A stretch of 64,000 nucleotides of DNA from Pedobacter sp. MC2016-24 (GCF_015223055.1 NZ_JADFBX010000008.1:62001-126000), one strand, 5' to 3'; counted from the first letter of the stretch, positions 34,401 through 44,444 are shown. Notes: generated by a model not told the origin, from the sequence alone. Made by a program: numbers and translations.

Positions 34401-37400
34401 TTAGCTTAATCTGATCGGACTGCCCGACCATTGCGTGCCGCTGGCAAGTTTCTCGCCCTTCATCACCAGTGATAAAGGCTCCAAATTTACGTCATCGCCA
34501 ATTTCAGTATCATATAAAATGATCGATCTTGCACCAATGCTACATCTTGCACCTATTTTCACTTCACCAACCTTCATCACGCGATCTTCAAACAGGTGGG
34601 TTTGTGGCCCGCAATCCTCATTTAATGCAGTGTCATCGCCAATAGTTACCATGTCCTGCTCAGTGATGTCAGTTGTGTTTAACCAAACACGTTTGCCACA
34701 TTTTACACCAAAAAGCCTCAGCATGATCGGCAAGAAAGGTGTGCCTTTCATAAATTCCAGTAAAAAGGGAACGGCCAGGGCTTCATAAGTCGTCGTATTG
34801 GCCTCACTTCGCCAAACTTTGTAGGTCCACATCGGGTTTTGTTCTTTCCTGAACTTACCTACAGATACCCACTTCAGGATCAGGGTAACCAGCATAGCGG
34901 GCATGCCCATATAAAACAAATAATAGAACGGCAGTTTAGGTAATTGTTGCAAAATTTGCCCCATGCTGCGTTCCTTAACCAGGTCATGGCAATACGCGAT
35001 AAACAGCACGCTGCAGCAAATGATTACCGTTTCCGGTAAAATGATGCGCAGGCCTTCAATGATAAACCGGGCTGCCTTTCTTCCTGCAGATGGATTGGTG
35101 GTCAGCTCAGCAGGATAATCCCCGCTACTCTGGCGCTTCGGTAAGGAAATCGCAGGCGACCCAAACCAGTCCTTTGCTGGATTCTCTTGTAATTGCTCCT
35201 CGGTTGGGGGGGTAGACAATACGCCGATCAGCATATCATCAGCCAGTTTGTAACCTTGCGGGATCAATGCACTGTTGCCCACAAAGCTGCGGCTGCCAAT
35301 ATATGTTTTCTCCAGAATCAGCCGTTGCGCACGGATGTCTTCCTCACCCAGGGTTACCGCATCGGCAATAAAAGACTCGTCGCCAATTTCCAACATGGTA
35401 TGGCTCACATTACTTGCGGTAGATATTTCTGTGTTTTTTCCAATTTTAGCACCCAACATTCTGAAAAATGCAGATACGTATACCGAGGCAAAAAGTGGGT
35501 GCAACACAATTAATGAGGTCGAAATCAACTGATCAGAAAGCCACTTCCGAACATACACTCCACCATAGATTGGATAATTACCAGGTTTGATGTTATACAG
35601 CAGCAATCTGGAAAGCACAATGGTTTCAATGGTATATAAAGAAATGTACAGGATGGTCAGTAGCGGAACGTGTATGAAATAGCTGAAATCATAATCCGGC
35701 GTTTGGTTATCCATGTAGTTTAACACCTGTATCACCGGGATCAGCGGCGCCAGGATCACAATTGGAAAAATAATGAGCAGCAAGGTGTATAACAAGCCGT
35801 AGGACTTTCTTTTGAAAGCAGAGGCATGTTTTGGCTGAGGTAAATCTGCTGGGTTTTTAAGTGCTACTTTTTCGGCCGGACTACCTTTCCATACTTCAGC
35901 CATCTCTATGGTCTGTCCTTGTTGTAAATGGCTTAAATCTTGTAGTTCAGCCCAGGCTTTAATGGTCGTGCTACCAGAAATTACTGCGCCACTGCCAATA
36001 TAAGCATGATCTTCAATCTTAATTTTTCTCAGCTTAAGCCAGCCGTTTTCTACCCAGGCATTGTTCAGCACCACACCAGAACTGATGCTTACATCACTTC
36101 CAATTTCAATCAGGTCTTCTACACCTACGGTGATGGAACTTACCTGTGCATCTGGTGCCATTTTCATGCCCATCAGCCTCAGGTAAAATGGATACAGCGG
36201 GGTTCCATTCATAAATTGGAGTGGCACCAGCGACTGTATGGTTTTCACCAGCCAGTAGCGGAAATAATAACTACCCCATAAAGGGTAATCACCTTCTTTA
36301 ATTTTGCCCAATAAAAGCCATTTGCTCAAAATACTGAACAGTGAGAAGGCAGGCGCAATGAAGCAAAACAGTGTTAAAGCCGTAATGATGGCGTAAAACG
36401 TATCACCTTTATCGGTTTCGCTTTTGGCCAGTTCATAATAATAGCCCAGGTAAGGCACAAAAATCTGCGCTGCAAACAAACCATAAATTACCAGTAAAGA
36501 AAAACCTTGTGCAATGCCACAAAGCCAATACCTTAGCGAAGAAACCGGATGGAAAGGTTGTTTCTCCTTGTTTTGCCGCTGTTCTGATTTTTCCCAGGCG
36601 GCAATCAGGTTTTTAATGGGCCTATTGGTATAAATATCTTTAAGCGAGGCTTGTTTCACGCCCGCTTCTTTTCTCAACCAGGATGAAAAAGAGGCAGCCA
36701 AAAGCGAATGACCACCCAGATCCATGAAAAAATCTGCTTCTTCATTGATTTCCCGCCCGGGAAATAAATGGGCAAGACCAGCCATCACGCGTACCGACAA
36801 AGGGTCGTCCGGATTAATGACAATCTGCTCTTCAGGTTTCATTTCCAGCAATACCTGCGGTATCGGAAGTTCTTTCCTGTTGATCTTGCCACTGGGAAGC
36901 CGTGGCATTTTATCCATCACCACAATCACCAGGGGTACCATATAGGGTGGCAAAAGTTTGGCCAGTTCCAATCTTGCGGTATGATCTTCAAAGCCAGTTC
37001 CCGTTTTTAAAGTGACATAACCTACCAATTGATCTTGTTGGTTCGCATCTTTTTTTAAGGCTACTGCCGCCGCAGAGACCTGGGGCAATTCATTTAACTT
37101 GACTTCAATCTCACCCAATTCGATGCGATATCCCCGTAGTTTAACCTGATCGTCTAATCTACCACGGAAATCTACACTGCCGTCTTCATGCATGATCACC
37201 GCATCGCCGGTTAAATAAATGCGATCGCCCGGTATTTCTGCTAAACTTTCCGGTTTATCCAGAAATTTCTCAGCCGTAAGGTCCGGACGGTTCACATAAC
37301 CATTGCATACCCCGGGGCCAGAAATGATCAGCTGCCCCTGTATGCCCATGGGCACAATATTAAACAGTTCGTCTACCACGGCCAGGTTGTAATTGGGCAG

Positions 37401-38363
37401 GGGATTGCCAATGGTAATCAGGTCACCCGGTCTAAGGGCAATCATGGTCGAGGTTACAGTCGTTTCTGTAGGTCCGTAGCTGTTGTAAAAAGCGTTATAA
37501 CCCGGTTTGCTCCAACGGTTCAAAACCTGTGTGGTACAGGCCTCGCCACCGGCATTAACCAGGCGCACTGTAGGTATATCATCATCTATAACGGCCAGCA
37601 AGCTGGGTACTGCGTGTAAAATGGTTATTTTTTCCCTTCTTAAGATGTCACTCAGTTCATCTATGGATTTGGCCGTTGTTGCATCTGCAATCCATAAGGA
37701 TGCGCCCACAGACAAGCTGATCCAGGTTTCCTCGCACCACATGTCAAAGGATACAGAAAAGCCCTGGTATACCTTGTCTTCAGCAGCAATATTGATCACG
37801 TGCTGTTCAGCTCGGATGAGGTGGCAGATTTGCCTGTGACTGATTGGAATGCCTTTGGGTTTTCCAGTACTTCCCGAGGTATATAAAACATAAGCCCGGT
37901 CATCTGGCAAGGCCGCGATGGTAAACGCGCCGGTCAGTTGATTTTCGCCGAAAGCCGGAATTTTAAAAACCGGGCAATGAATCTCTTCCAGGGCATCACT
38001 GAAGCAGGCATCGGCACCAACTTCCTGCATCACAATATGTACTCGTTCTGCAGGCATCTCCCTGTCCAGCGGCACATAAGCTGCGCCCGATTTTACGATG
38101 CCCAATATGGCTACTGGTAGCTCAAGACTACGTGGCCACCATAAGCCAACAGAATGACCGCGGCCTATTCCTTTGGCTTGTAAATAAGCTGCAATTTCAT
38201 CACTCCACTGATCCAACTGGGCATAAGTCAGGCGCTTCTCGTTAAAGATCATTGCCGTTTGATCAGCATAAGCTTTAACGGAATTGCGAAAAATGTCCCC
38301 TATGGTCTCATCGCGTACAAATTCAGGATGTACGCTGCCCAACACAACACTCTTTAAGCTCAT
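34401..38363 (-). CDS. Pls/PosA-family non-ribosomal peptide synthetase (amino-acid homopolymer synthetase-like)
   Basis: Large membrane-bound NRPS. The adenylation domain (about 20-500) has YTSGSTGKPKG (161-171), SVSFDMWCEETW with binding-pocket Asp207, NSYGPTETT, TGDAV, RGYRIELGEIE and the catalytic Lys493 (PSGKINRKEL). A carrier domain follows with phosphopantetheine Ser553 (DLGGHSLLA). Then come three repeated units, each a pair of membrane helices (612-690, 852-925, 1110-1170) and a left-handed beta-helix domain (about 735-830, 970-1060, 1215-1318). This A-T-six-helix-three-C-domain order is that of epsilon-poly-lysine synthetase Pls and poly-ornithine synthetase PosA. No condensation or thioesterase domain is present. 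The monomer is unknown. It follows the S9D peptidase by 63 nt without a visible terminator. Confidence 0.92.
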   Translation of the reverse strand: MSLKSVVLGSVHPEFVRDETIGDIFRNSVKAYADQTAMIFNEKRLTYAQLDQWSDEIAAYLQAKGIGRGHSVGLWWPRSLELPVAILGIVKSGAAYVPLDREMPAERVHIVMQEVGADACFSDALEEIHCPVFKIPAFGENQLTGAFTIAALPDDRAYVLYTSGSTGKPKGIPISHRQICHLIRAEQHVINIAAEDKVYQGFSVSFDMWCEETWISLSVGASLWIADATTAKSIDELSDILRREKITILHAVPSLLAVIDDDIPTVRLVNAGGEACTTQVLNRWSKPGYNAFYNSYGPTETTVTSTMIALRPGDLITIGNPLPNYNLAVVDELFNIVPMGIQGQLIISGPGVCNGYVNRPDLTAEKFLDKPESLAEIPGDRIYLTGDAVIMHEDGSVDFRGRLDDQVKLRGYRIELGEIEVKLNELPQVSAAAVALKKDANQQDQLVGYVTLKTGTGFEDHTARLELAKLLPPYMVPLVIVVMDKMPRLPSGKINRKELPIPQVLLEMKPEEQIVINPDDPLSVRVMAGLAHLFPGREINEEADFFMDLGGHSLLAASFSSWLRKEAGVKQASLKDIYTNRPIKNLIAAWEKSEQRQNKEKQPFHPVSSLRYWLCGIAQGFSLLVIYGLFAAQIFVPYLGYYYELAKSETDKGDTFYAIITALTLFCFIAPAFSLFSILSKWLLLGKIKEGDYPLWGSYYFRYWLVKTIQSLVPLQFMNGTPLYPFYLRLMGMKMAPDAQVSSITVGVEDLIEIGSDVSISSGVVLNNAWVENGWLKLRKIKIEDHAYIGSGAVISGSTTIKAWAELQDLSHLQQGQTIEMAEVWKGSPAEKVALKNPADLPQPKHASAFKRKSYGLLYTLLLIIFPIVILAPLIPVIQVLNYMDNQTPDYDFSYFIHVPLLTILYISLYTIETIVLSRLLLYNIKPGNYPIYGGVYVRKWLSDQLISTSLIVLHPLFASVYVSAFFRMLGAKIGKNTEISTASNVSHTMLEIGDESFIADAVTLGEEDIRAQRLILEKTYIGSRSFVGNSALIPQGYKLADDMLIGVLSTPPTEEQLQENPAKDWFGSPAISLPKRQSSGDYPAELTTNPSAGRKAARFIIEGLRIILPETVIICCSVLFIAYCHDLVKERSMGQILQQLPKLPFYYLFYMGMPAMLVTLILKWVSVGKFRKEQNPMWTYKVWRSEANTTTYEALAVPFLLEFMKGTPFLPIMLRLFGVKCGKRVWLNTTDITEQDMVTIGDDTALNEDCGPQTHLFEDRVMKVGEVKIGARCSIGARSIILYDTEIGDDVNLEPLSLVMKGEKLASGTQWSGSPIRLS

Positions 38364-38426
38364 TTATAGGTCAATATTTAGATGATTCAAGTAACCAAAA
38401 AAAACTGATAAAACCGCGAACAGAAA

Positions 38427-40835
38427 TTATTTAGCGTTTTTAACATATTTATCCAGCCAGGCATTCATTTCCCACAACATGTGCAGCAAATTCTCCTTGC
38501 CACTATAGCTGTGCGATTCATATGGTAAAAACACAAAACGGGTAGTCCCACCAAAACCTTTAATGGCATTAAACAAGCGCTCACTATTGATCGGGAAGGT
38601 ACCTGGGTTATTGTCCGAATCGCCATGAATCAACAGTAATGGTGTTTTGATTTTGTCGGCATAACTAAAGGGGCTCATTTCATAATACAGTTGTGGTGCT
38701 TCCCAATACGTGCGCTCTTCATTTTGAAAACCAAAAGGAGTGAGGGTTCTGTTATAGGCTCCGCTGCGGGCAATACCTGCTTTAAACAGATTGGTATGTG
38801 CCAATAGGTTTGCCGTCATAAAAGCACCATAGCTATGGCCGCCAACGGCTACGCGGTTTCGATCGCCCACTTTCATCTCGGCAAGCTTATTAATCGCAGC
38901 CTCTGCATTGAGTTTCAGCTGGGCTACAAAAGTATCATTTGGTTTTTTACCATCTACGGCAACAATCGGCATTTCGGCATTGTCCAAAACAGCATAACCC
39001 TGCGTTACCCAATAAATCGGGGACGCCCAGCTGATGGTGATGAACCGGTCTTTAGAGCCCCTGATCTGTGCGGCATCTGCAGCCGAGTTAAATTCACGGG
39101 GGTAAGCCCAGATCAGTACCGGCAAGGGGCCATCTTTCGCTTTATCGTAACCTTTAGGTAAATAGAGGTTGCCGGTCAGGTCAATGCCATCTGCACGTTT
39201 GTAAGTGATTTTTTCTTTGCTGATGCCGTCCAGTTGTGGATAGGGATTGCTGAAATTGGTGATTTGCTGATCTGCAATTCGGAGCACCAGGTTCTTGATG
39301 AAGTAATTTGGGACTTCTTTTTGAGATTCTTTTCTGGTCAGCAATACCAGTTTGTTCGCGTCCAGGACGTCAACTACAGTTTCATACGTTCCTTCAGCAC
39401 AACGCCAAATGATCTCATTCTTTTTAGTTTGTAGATTAAATCTGGCCAAAAAAGGCAAATCGCCTTTGTCCGAAGCCCCGGTTGTATTGTTCATCAACAA
39501 CTGGCTTCCCTGGTTTAACACCTGGATTATTTGTCTGCCATATTTATTCTTCGTGGTTACAGGCTCACCCGGATCATTGTAGGCATCCGTTTGGTTACGT
39601 TCGTATAAAGTCTCTAAAGTGCCCGTAGCCGGATTGTAGCGGCTCACTTTCATGGTTTGTTTACTCCGTAATCCCTCTTCAACGAGGGCCAGTGTCGAGT
39701 CACCCCAGGATACCCCACGGAAACGCGTTTGTGTTTTGAAAAGTTCTTTGGCCTGGCCATTAAAAGGGGCTTTCAAGGCATAAACTGCATCATGAAAATC
39801 AACTTGTTTTTTGATCAGTCCGCTATCTAATGGTTTTGCCCAGGTCAGGGTTGCCGCTTCATCATCACGCCAGTCAAAACCGCGTGCTACATTTCTGATG
39901 TTGTCGTAGCCCGATGGAGTACCTTCGCTTGATGGCAGGTTTTCAATCAGTTTGATCAGTTTACCATTCAAATCTGTAATGCTGATGGTTGAGGGAAAGC
40001 CAGTTGCTGCGACCAGGTAAGAAAAAGGCTTCCGGATAGTCCTCATCAGGAGGTAATTTTTATCTGGCGAAGTTCTTACACTGGAATAAATTGCCGGTTT
40101 TGCAATTGGTGTTTCCACACCATTTTTATTTTTTACCAATTGAGCGGTGGCATAAAACTCAAACAACTGCTCGTCGTATGGCGATTTAATCAAATCCTGG
40201 TAGGTTACACTTGGCGCAGCCTTTCCTAAATTCTGTTGTACGGTTGGGCCTTTAGGCATTAGTGGTTTTGCTGGTGCCTGACTAGCTGGTTTAACGGCCA
40301 CACGATACAGCAGTGTTTCTGAATCTATCCAGGAAATTCCCGGGCCCAAGACCACGTTCAATGCTTGTCTGTTGATCTTGACTGCTTTTTTTGCTATAAT
40401 ATCTATCACATACAGATCTACACCTTTTTGAGTAGTTTGGGTAAAAGCGATTTTCTTTTGCCCCGGGTTCCAGCTTACATTTCCGGCATAAAGCGGACTA
40501 GGTAAACCTGTTATGTTGAAGCTTGCGCCTGTTTTAATGTCTTTCAGACTAAAGCTGTTGATATATGTTTGTCTGCTTGGCGAATAATTATTGGGGTTAA
40601 TACGCAGCCCTGCAATTCTGTATTCAGGCATGGCCAGTTCCTCTACAGAAGGATAAGAATTTCTGCCACTGAGTAGCATCCATTCCCCTTTGCCATCTAC
40701 GCTAACCGAAGGTGTCGGTTTGGCAAGCAAGAGCTCCGCCATTTCTTTAGGTGGAATTTGGTAGTCTACTGCATCTTGTGCCTGTGTAGTCACAGCAGCT
40801 GTTAAAAGTAATAAGTGGAATAAAAGTTTCTTCAT
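38427..40835 (-). CDS. S9D glutamyl endopeptidase-like peptidase
   Basis: Secreted prolyl-oligopeptidase-fold serine peptidase. A signal peptide (residues 1-19, TTQAQ) precedes a beta-propeller and the hydrolase domain. The nucleophile is in GGHSYGAFMTANLLAHT, followed by GIARSGAYNRTLTPFGFQNEERTYWEA, LLLIHGDSDNNPGT (Asp) and YESHSY (His). These stretches closely match, from memory, the chloroplast glutamyl endopeptidase CGEP, so cleavage after Glu is likely. 802 residues. First of a probable two-gene unit with the Pls-like synthetase. Confidence 0.92.
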   Translation of the reverse strand: MKKLLFHLLLLTAAVTTQAQDAVDYQIPPKEMAELLLAKPTPSVSVDGKGEWMLLSGRNSYPSVEELAMPEYRIAGLRINPNNYSPSRQTYINSFSLKDIKTGASFNITGLPSPLYAGNVSWNPGQKKIAFTQTTQKGVDLYVIDIIAKKAVKINRQALNVVLGPGISWIDSETLLYRVAVKPASQAPAKPLMPKGPTVQQNLGKAAPSVTYQDLIKSPYDEQLFEFYATAQLVKNKNGVETPIAKPAIYSSVRTSPDKNYLLMRTIRKPFSYLVAATGFPSTISITDLNGKLIKLIENLPSSEGTPSGYDNIRNVARGFDWRDDEAATLTWAKPLDSGLIKKQVDFHDAVYALKAPFNGQAKELFKTQTRFRGVSWGDSTLALVEEGLRSKQTMKVSRYNPATGTLETLYERNQTDAYNDPGEPVTTKNKYGRQIIQVLNQGSQLLMNNTTGASDKGDLPFLARFNLQTKKNEIIWRCAEGTYETVVDVLDANKLVLLTRKESQKEVPNYFIKNLVLRIADQQITNFSNPYPQLDGISKEKITYKRADGIDLTGNLYLPKGYDKAKDGPLPVLIWAYPREFNSAADAAQIRGSKDRFITISWASPIYWVTQGYAVLDNAEMPIVAVDGKKPNDTFVAQLKLNAEAAINKLAEMKVGDRNRVAVGGHSYGAFMTANLLAHTNLFKAGIARSGAYNRTLTPFGFQNEERTYWEAPQLYYEMSPFSYADKIKTPLLLIHGDSDNNPGTFPINSERLFNAIKGFGGTTRFVFLPYESHSYSGKENLLHMLWEMNAWLDKYVKNAK

Positions 40836-40887
40836 GAATAAAGGGTATTTATAACTTATAAACTTACAGATTGTTTTGTTCTAAACA

Positions 40888-40928
40888 AAAAGACCAGTCG
40901 GGCTATCTATTCGCCCGACTGGTCTTTT
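40888..40928 (-). terminator. Rho-independent terminator of the TonB-dependent receptor gene
   Basis: Arms 40888-40903 and 40913-40928 pair perfectly over 16 bp (core GACCAGTCGGGC) around 9 nt. On the minus strand it is followed by a T tract. It separates the receptor (stop 40951) from the S9D gene. Confidence 0.88.
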
Positions 40929-40950
40929 GATGAACCAGAATAAATCTGTT

Positions 40951-43900
40951 TTAGAAACTATATCTCAAGCCCAGTTGCATTTGGTAACGTGAAGCAAAAA
41001 AGTCTTTAGAATACGTGCTGGTGTTAGCTGCATCAAAAGTATAATTTGGATTGCTTGTTGCTGAACCTGTTCCTGCAACGGCTTTCAGTCCTACACTTGC
41101 CATTGAATTGTAAGTGTTTGGAGAGAAGTATTGAACGCCCCAGTTCTTATTCAACAAGTTTGTCAGGTTAACAATGTCATAAGTGAATGTAAGCGTCTGT
41201 TTTTTAGCACCGCTTCCGGCAACAATAATGTCCTGAGAGAAACGGAAGTCAGCCTGAACATTCCATGGCGTACGCGCACCATTACGTTCTGTAAACTGGC
41301 CTCTTCTGGTTTTTAAATATTTATCTCCGTCAACAAAGGCATCAAATGCTGCTGCCTGACCCTGATCAAGAATGAAACTAGAGGTTTCGCCTCTTTTAGG
41401 AATGTACACTAAACTCACGTTTTGTCCTGTTCCGTTGATGGTTGCATTCAGGAAACCATAAGAATATGGAGAACCAGATTGTGCACTAAAGAACAACGAG
41501 AAGTTAGACACATATTTTTGCTGCGCATCCCATGCATGTCTGAAATTAACGGTAGACACGATACGGTTACGGATGTCGAAGTTAGAATAAGCCAATCCAG
41601 GGTTGTTTGGATTTAAAGCCTGGTTCAATTGCCAGTTAGATTCCATGGAGTTACGGATTCCGTTGGTGATGTCTTTAGATTGTCCGTAGGTATAAGCCGC
41701 CATCACATCTAATCCCATAGGGAAAGATTTGCTGATCTGACCGGTGATGCTGTATCTGTAACCCTGACTGGTGTTAGAAAGCAAATAAGCACTGCTGTAT
41801 TTAGAGTTGATCGCTTGTGTTCCATTTTGCTTCTGATAAATTGGTTGCTGGTGGTTTACATCATACGGATAGTAAATGGCATTGTCTACCAGGTTAACCA
41901 TTTGGAATTTCAGATCATTGATTACTTTGGTATAGATACCTTCCACAGTGAATTTCCACTGATCGTCAGTTTTATAATCAAATGCCAAACTTGTTCTCCA
42001 GGTTTTAGGCATTTTGAAATTGTTATCAATCAGGTCGACCTGTGTTTTACCGGTAGGGTCGCTTACATTGGTATTCGGTTGTTTGGCCACAAAACCAGCT
42101 TCTCCTGTTCCGGTCAAAGCATCTTTAATCGGATCAGATCCTGCAGCAGGTCCGTTTCCAGGATAGGTGTAACTGTTGAAATCTTGTGAACCATAGGTTG
42201 CACCATTGTTGTAATAGGCATAACCTAACCATGCAAAAGGAACACGCCCGGTAAACAGTCCGCTACCACCACGCAGGATCATTTTCTGATCACCGTTTAC
42301 ATCGTAATTGAAACCGATACGAGGTGAAATCTGAACCTGGCCTAAGAAGTCATTTTTAATGTCTTTTGGCTTGGTATAAGTAAAAGTTGTGCCGTAGTTC
42401 GGATCTTCAGGCGCATTGGTTGTTTTATCACTCAATGGCTGTTTGTTTGGCATATCTGCCATATCTAAACGTACACCATAAGTCAATTTAAAACGGTCTG
42501 TAACCTGGAACTGATCTTCTCCGTACAAACTAAACATATTTACCTTAAATTCTGCCGGAGGATTATTCATGATGTAATCCCTTGTATTGTTGGTATAGTT
42601 GTAATTGGTACGAACACGTTTTGGCTGGTTCTTTAAAAAGTCATCTACACTTCCATAAGCAACACGGCCGTTCCATGCATTCACAAACCCGTAGGTGATG
42701 TTATACAACTCATTGTGTGTACCAATTGTAAAGCTGTGTTTTCCTTTGGTGAAGGTATAGTTATCTGTAAACTCGAAAGTTTTCTGCTTCATGTTAAAGA
42801 TACTGGCTTCGCGGTCTGTACCTAAAAAGATCGTACCACCATTAGATGCGATTTCAATCTGAGGTATCGCTGGGTTAGATGTAGGTGTTCTGTAGTCATG
42901 AATGTTAGAGTAACCAATAACTAAACTGTTAGATGCATTGTTGGATAACCTGCTTTTCAACTCTGCAACAGTCGAACTTTGGTTGTTGTTTTGTTTATAA
43001 TCAATTCCACCAAACCTGAAGTTGGCCTGATCACGCTCTAAGTTTGTCGCTTCAGATCTGATCGTGTTGTTGCGGATGGTCAATTGATTTTTGTCGTTGA
43101 TGTTCCAGTCTAAACGGTTGAAGAATTTGTTAGACCTTGCATAGATGTTGTAAGCATCTGTATTTTTGAAAGCACCTGCATCGATACCATATTCGTTTTT
43201 CATGCGGTCAGAGATCGCCTGTGCTTGCGCAAGGGTTAGTACCTTCATGTCCGGAGAACCAGCACCTAAGATCACCGGATCCTGGCGACGGGTTAATTCC
43301 TCATTGGTAAAGAAGAACAATTTGTCTTTGATGATTGGTAAGCCTAATCTGAAACCGGTTTGATAATCGTGAAAAGCAGATGGTTCTTTTGAATTGTCGC
43401 CAATTTTGTTTCTACCGATTAAAGAAGCGTTACGGCCATATCCGTAAACAGATCCTGTCACATCATTTGTACCAGAACGGGTTACTGCATTCACACTACC
43501 GCCTGTAAAGTTGCCGATTTTCACATCGTACGGTGCAAGTAATACCTGTACATCCTGAATGGCATCCAAAGAAACCGGATTGGTTCTTGTACTACTTCCT
43601 GGCATACCTGAGCTACCACTCTGACCGCCTAATGAAGGACTAAAACCAATGGCATCATTGTTAATAGCACCATCAATGGTTACGTTATTGTATCTGAAAT
43701 TGGTACCTACAAATGAGTTGTCTTTACTACCCTGAGGGGTTAAACGTGTCACATCGGTTAAGCTGCGGCTTACTGTAGGTAAGGTTTTAATCTGCTCTTC
43801 GCCAATTCTAGTTCCTGTACCGGTCTTGGTGCCACCACGTGTGCCGGCAACCACAACCTCGGCCAATTGCTGGCCTTCATCTGTTAATATAAAGTCTAGT

Positions 43901-44223
43901 CTCTGGTCTGCACCCAGGCTCAAGTTTACATTTTCTTTTTCTTGCTTGGCATAACCAATATAACTTACTGTGATTTTGTAAGGACCACCCGGATTTAAGT
44001 TATTGATCCGGAAAGCACCTTCATTGCTGGTCATCGCACCATATTTTGTTCCGGTAGGTACATGTACAATCAATACGCTGGCTCCTGGGATGGCAATCCC
44101 TTTGGCGTCGCGTACTTTTCCATTTACACTGGAGGTGGTAACCTGGGCATTTACATTGAATCCTGCAAACACCAGTAATAGTACAAATAGGTGTTTTAAA
44201 TTGGTCGTAAATTGTTTGTTCAT
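40951..44223 (-). CDS. Oar-like TonB-dependent outer-membrane receptor
   Basis: Large outer-membrane transporter of 1090 residues. A signal peptide (residues 1-26, GFNVNAQ) is followed by a carboxypeptidase-regulatory-like domain (VNGKVRDAKGIAIPGASVLIV), a plug domain (LPTVSRSLTDVTRLTPQGSKDN) and a 22-stranded barrel ending MQLGLRYSF. The layout and RGGTKTGTGTRI segment match the Oar family of Bacteroidota and myxobacteria. No SusD partner adjoins, so it is not a standard glycan-uptake pair. The substrate is unknown. Two sets of 11-bp-spaced repeats lie upstream. Confidence 0.93.
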   Translation of the reverse strand: MNKQFTTNLKHLFVLLLVFAGFNVNAQVTTSSVNGKVRDAKGIAIPGASVLIVHVPTGTKYGAMTSNEGAFRINNLNPGGPYKITVSYIGYAKQEKENVNLSLGADQRLDFILTDEGQQLAEVVVAGTRGGTKTGTGTRIGEEQIKTLPTVSRSLTDVTRLTPQGSKDNSFVGTNFRYNNVTIDGAINNDAIGFSPSLGGQSGSSGMPGSSTRTNPVSLDAIQDVQVLLAPYDVKIGNFTGGSVNAVTRSGTNDVTGSVYGYGRNASLIGRNKIGDNSKEPSAFHDYQTGFRLGLPIIKDKLFFFTNEELTRRQDPVILGAGSPDMKVLTLAQAQAISDRMKNEYGIDAGAFKNTDAYNIYARSNKFFNRLDWNINDKNQLTIRNNTIRSEATNLERDQANFRFGGIDYKQNNNQSSTVAELKSRLSNNASNSLVIGYSNIHDYRTPTSNPAIPQIEIASNGGTIFLGTDREASIFNMKQKTFEFTDNYTFTKGKHSFTIGTHNELYNITYGFVNAWNGRVAYGSVDDFLKNQPKRVRTNYNYTNNTRDYIMNNPPAEFKVNMFSLYGEDQFQVTDRFKLTYGVRLDMADMPNKQPLSDKTTNAPEDPNYGTTFTYTKPKDIKNDFLGQVQISPRIGFNYDVNGDQKMILRGGSGLFTGRVPFAWLGYAYYNNGATYGSQDFNSYTYPGNGPAAGSDPIKDALTGTGEAGFVAKQPNTNVSDPTGKTQVDLIDNNFKMPKTWRTSLAFDYKTDDQWKFTVEGIYTKVINDLKFQMVNLVDNAIYYPYDVNHQQPIYQKQNGTQAINSKYSSAYLLSNTSQGYRYSITGQISKSFPMGLDVMAAYTYGQSKDITNGIRNSMESNWQLNQALNPNNPGLAYSNFDIRNRIVSTVNFRHAWDAQQKYVSNFSLFFSAQSGSPYSYGFLNATINGTGQNVSLVYIPKRGETSSFILDQGQAAAFDAFVDGDKYLKTRRGQFTERNGARTPWNVQADFRFSQDIIVAGSGAKKQTLTFTYDIVNLTNLLNKNWGVQYFSPNTYNSMASVGLKAVAGTGSATSNPNYTFDAANTSTYSKDFFASRYQMQLGLRYSF

Positions 44224-44301
44224 TGCGTTGATCTTATTTTTCTACAAAAAAAGGAACGCAACATGATGTTAATATTAATTTTACATTAATGTGTGTAGAA
44301 C

Positions 44302-44340
44302 TTAATGTTAGATTAAAATTGGATTAAAAAGAGATTAAAA
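44302..44340 (-). promoter_or_regulatory. Four TTAA elements at exact 11-bp spacing upstream of TonB receptor
   Basis: TTAA starts at 44302, 44313, 44324 and 44335; the last three are parts of identical GATTAAAA words (44311, 44322, 44333). On the receptor strand the word is TTTTAATC. Direct repeats at one helical turn are typical of OmpR/PhoB-family response regulator sites. The array lies about 80-117 nt upstream of the start codon. Confidence 0.55.
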
Positions 44341-44415
44341 TGTGGGTTTTTTGCGTGTATTCGGGGTAGTTTCGCTTAAAGTAGGTTTCCGTAAGGTCAA
44401 TTATTTCCTAATTTT

Positions 44416-44444
44416 ATGTTAGATGTGTGTTAAATTTGTGTTAA
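44416..44444 (-). promoter_or_regulatory. Three TGTTA boxes at exact 11-bp spacing upstream of TonB receptor
   Basis: ATGTTAG (44416), GTGTTAA (44427) and GTGTTAA (44438) are direct repeats spaced 11 bp; on the receptor strand they read TTAACAC/CTAACAT. This second array lies 190-220 nt upstream of the start codon. Confidence 0.55.

Noticed and set aside
23626..38363. Lysine 6-aminotransferase and the Pls-like synthetase as parts of one lysine-polymer pathway
   Set aside because: They are about 10 kb apart in different operons with unrelated genes between, and the monomer of the synthetase is unknown.
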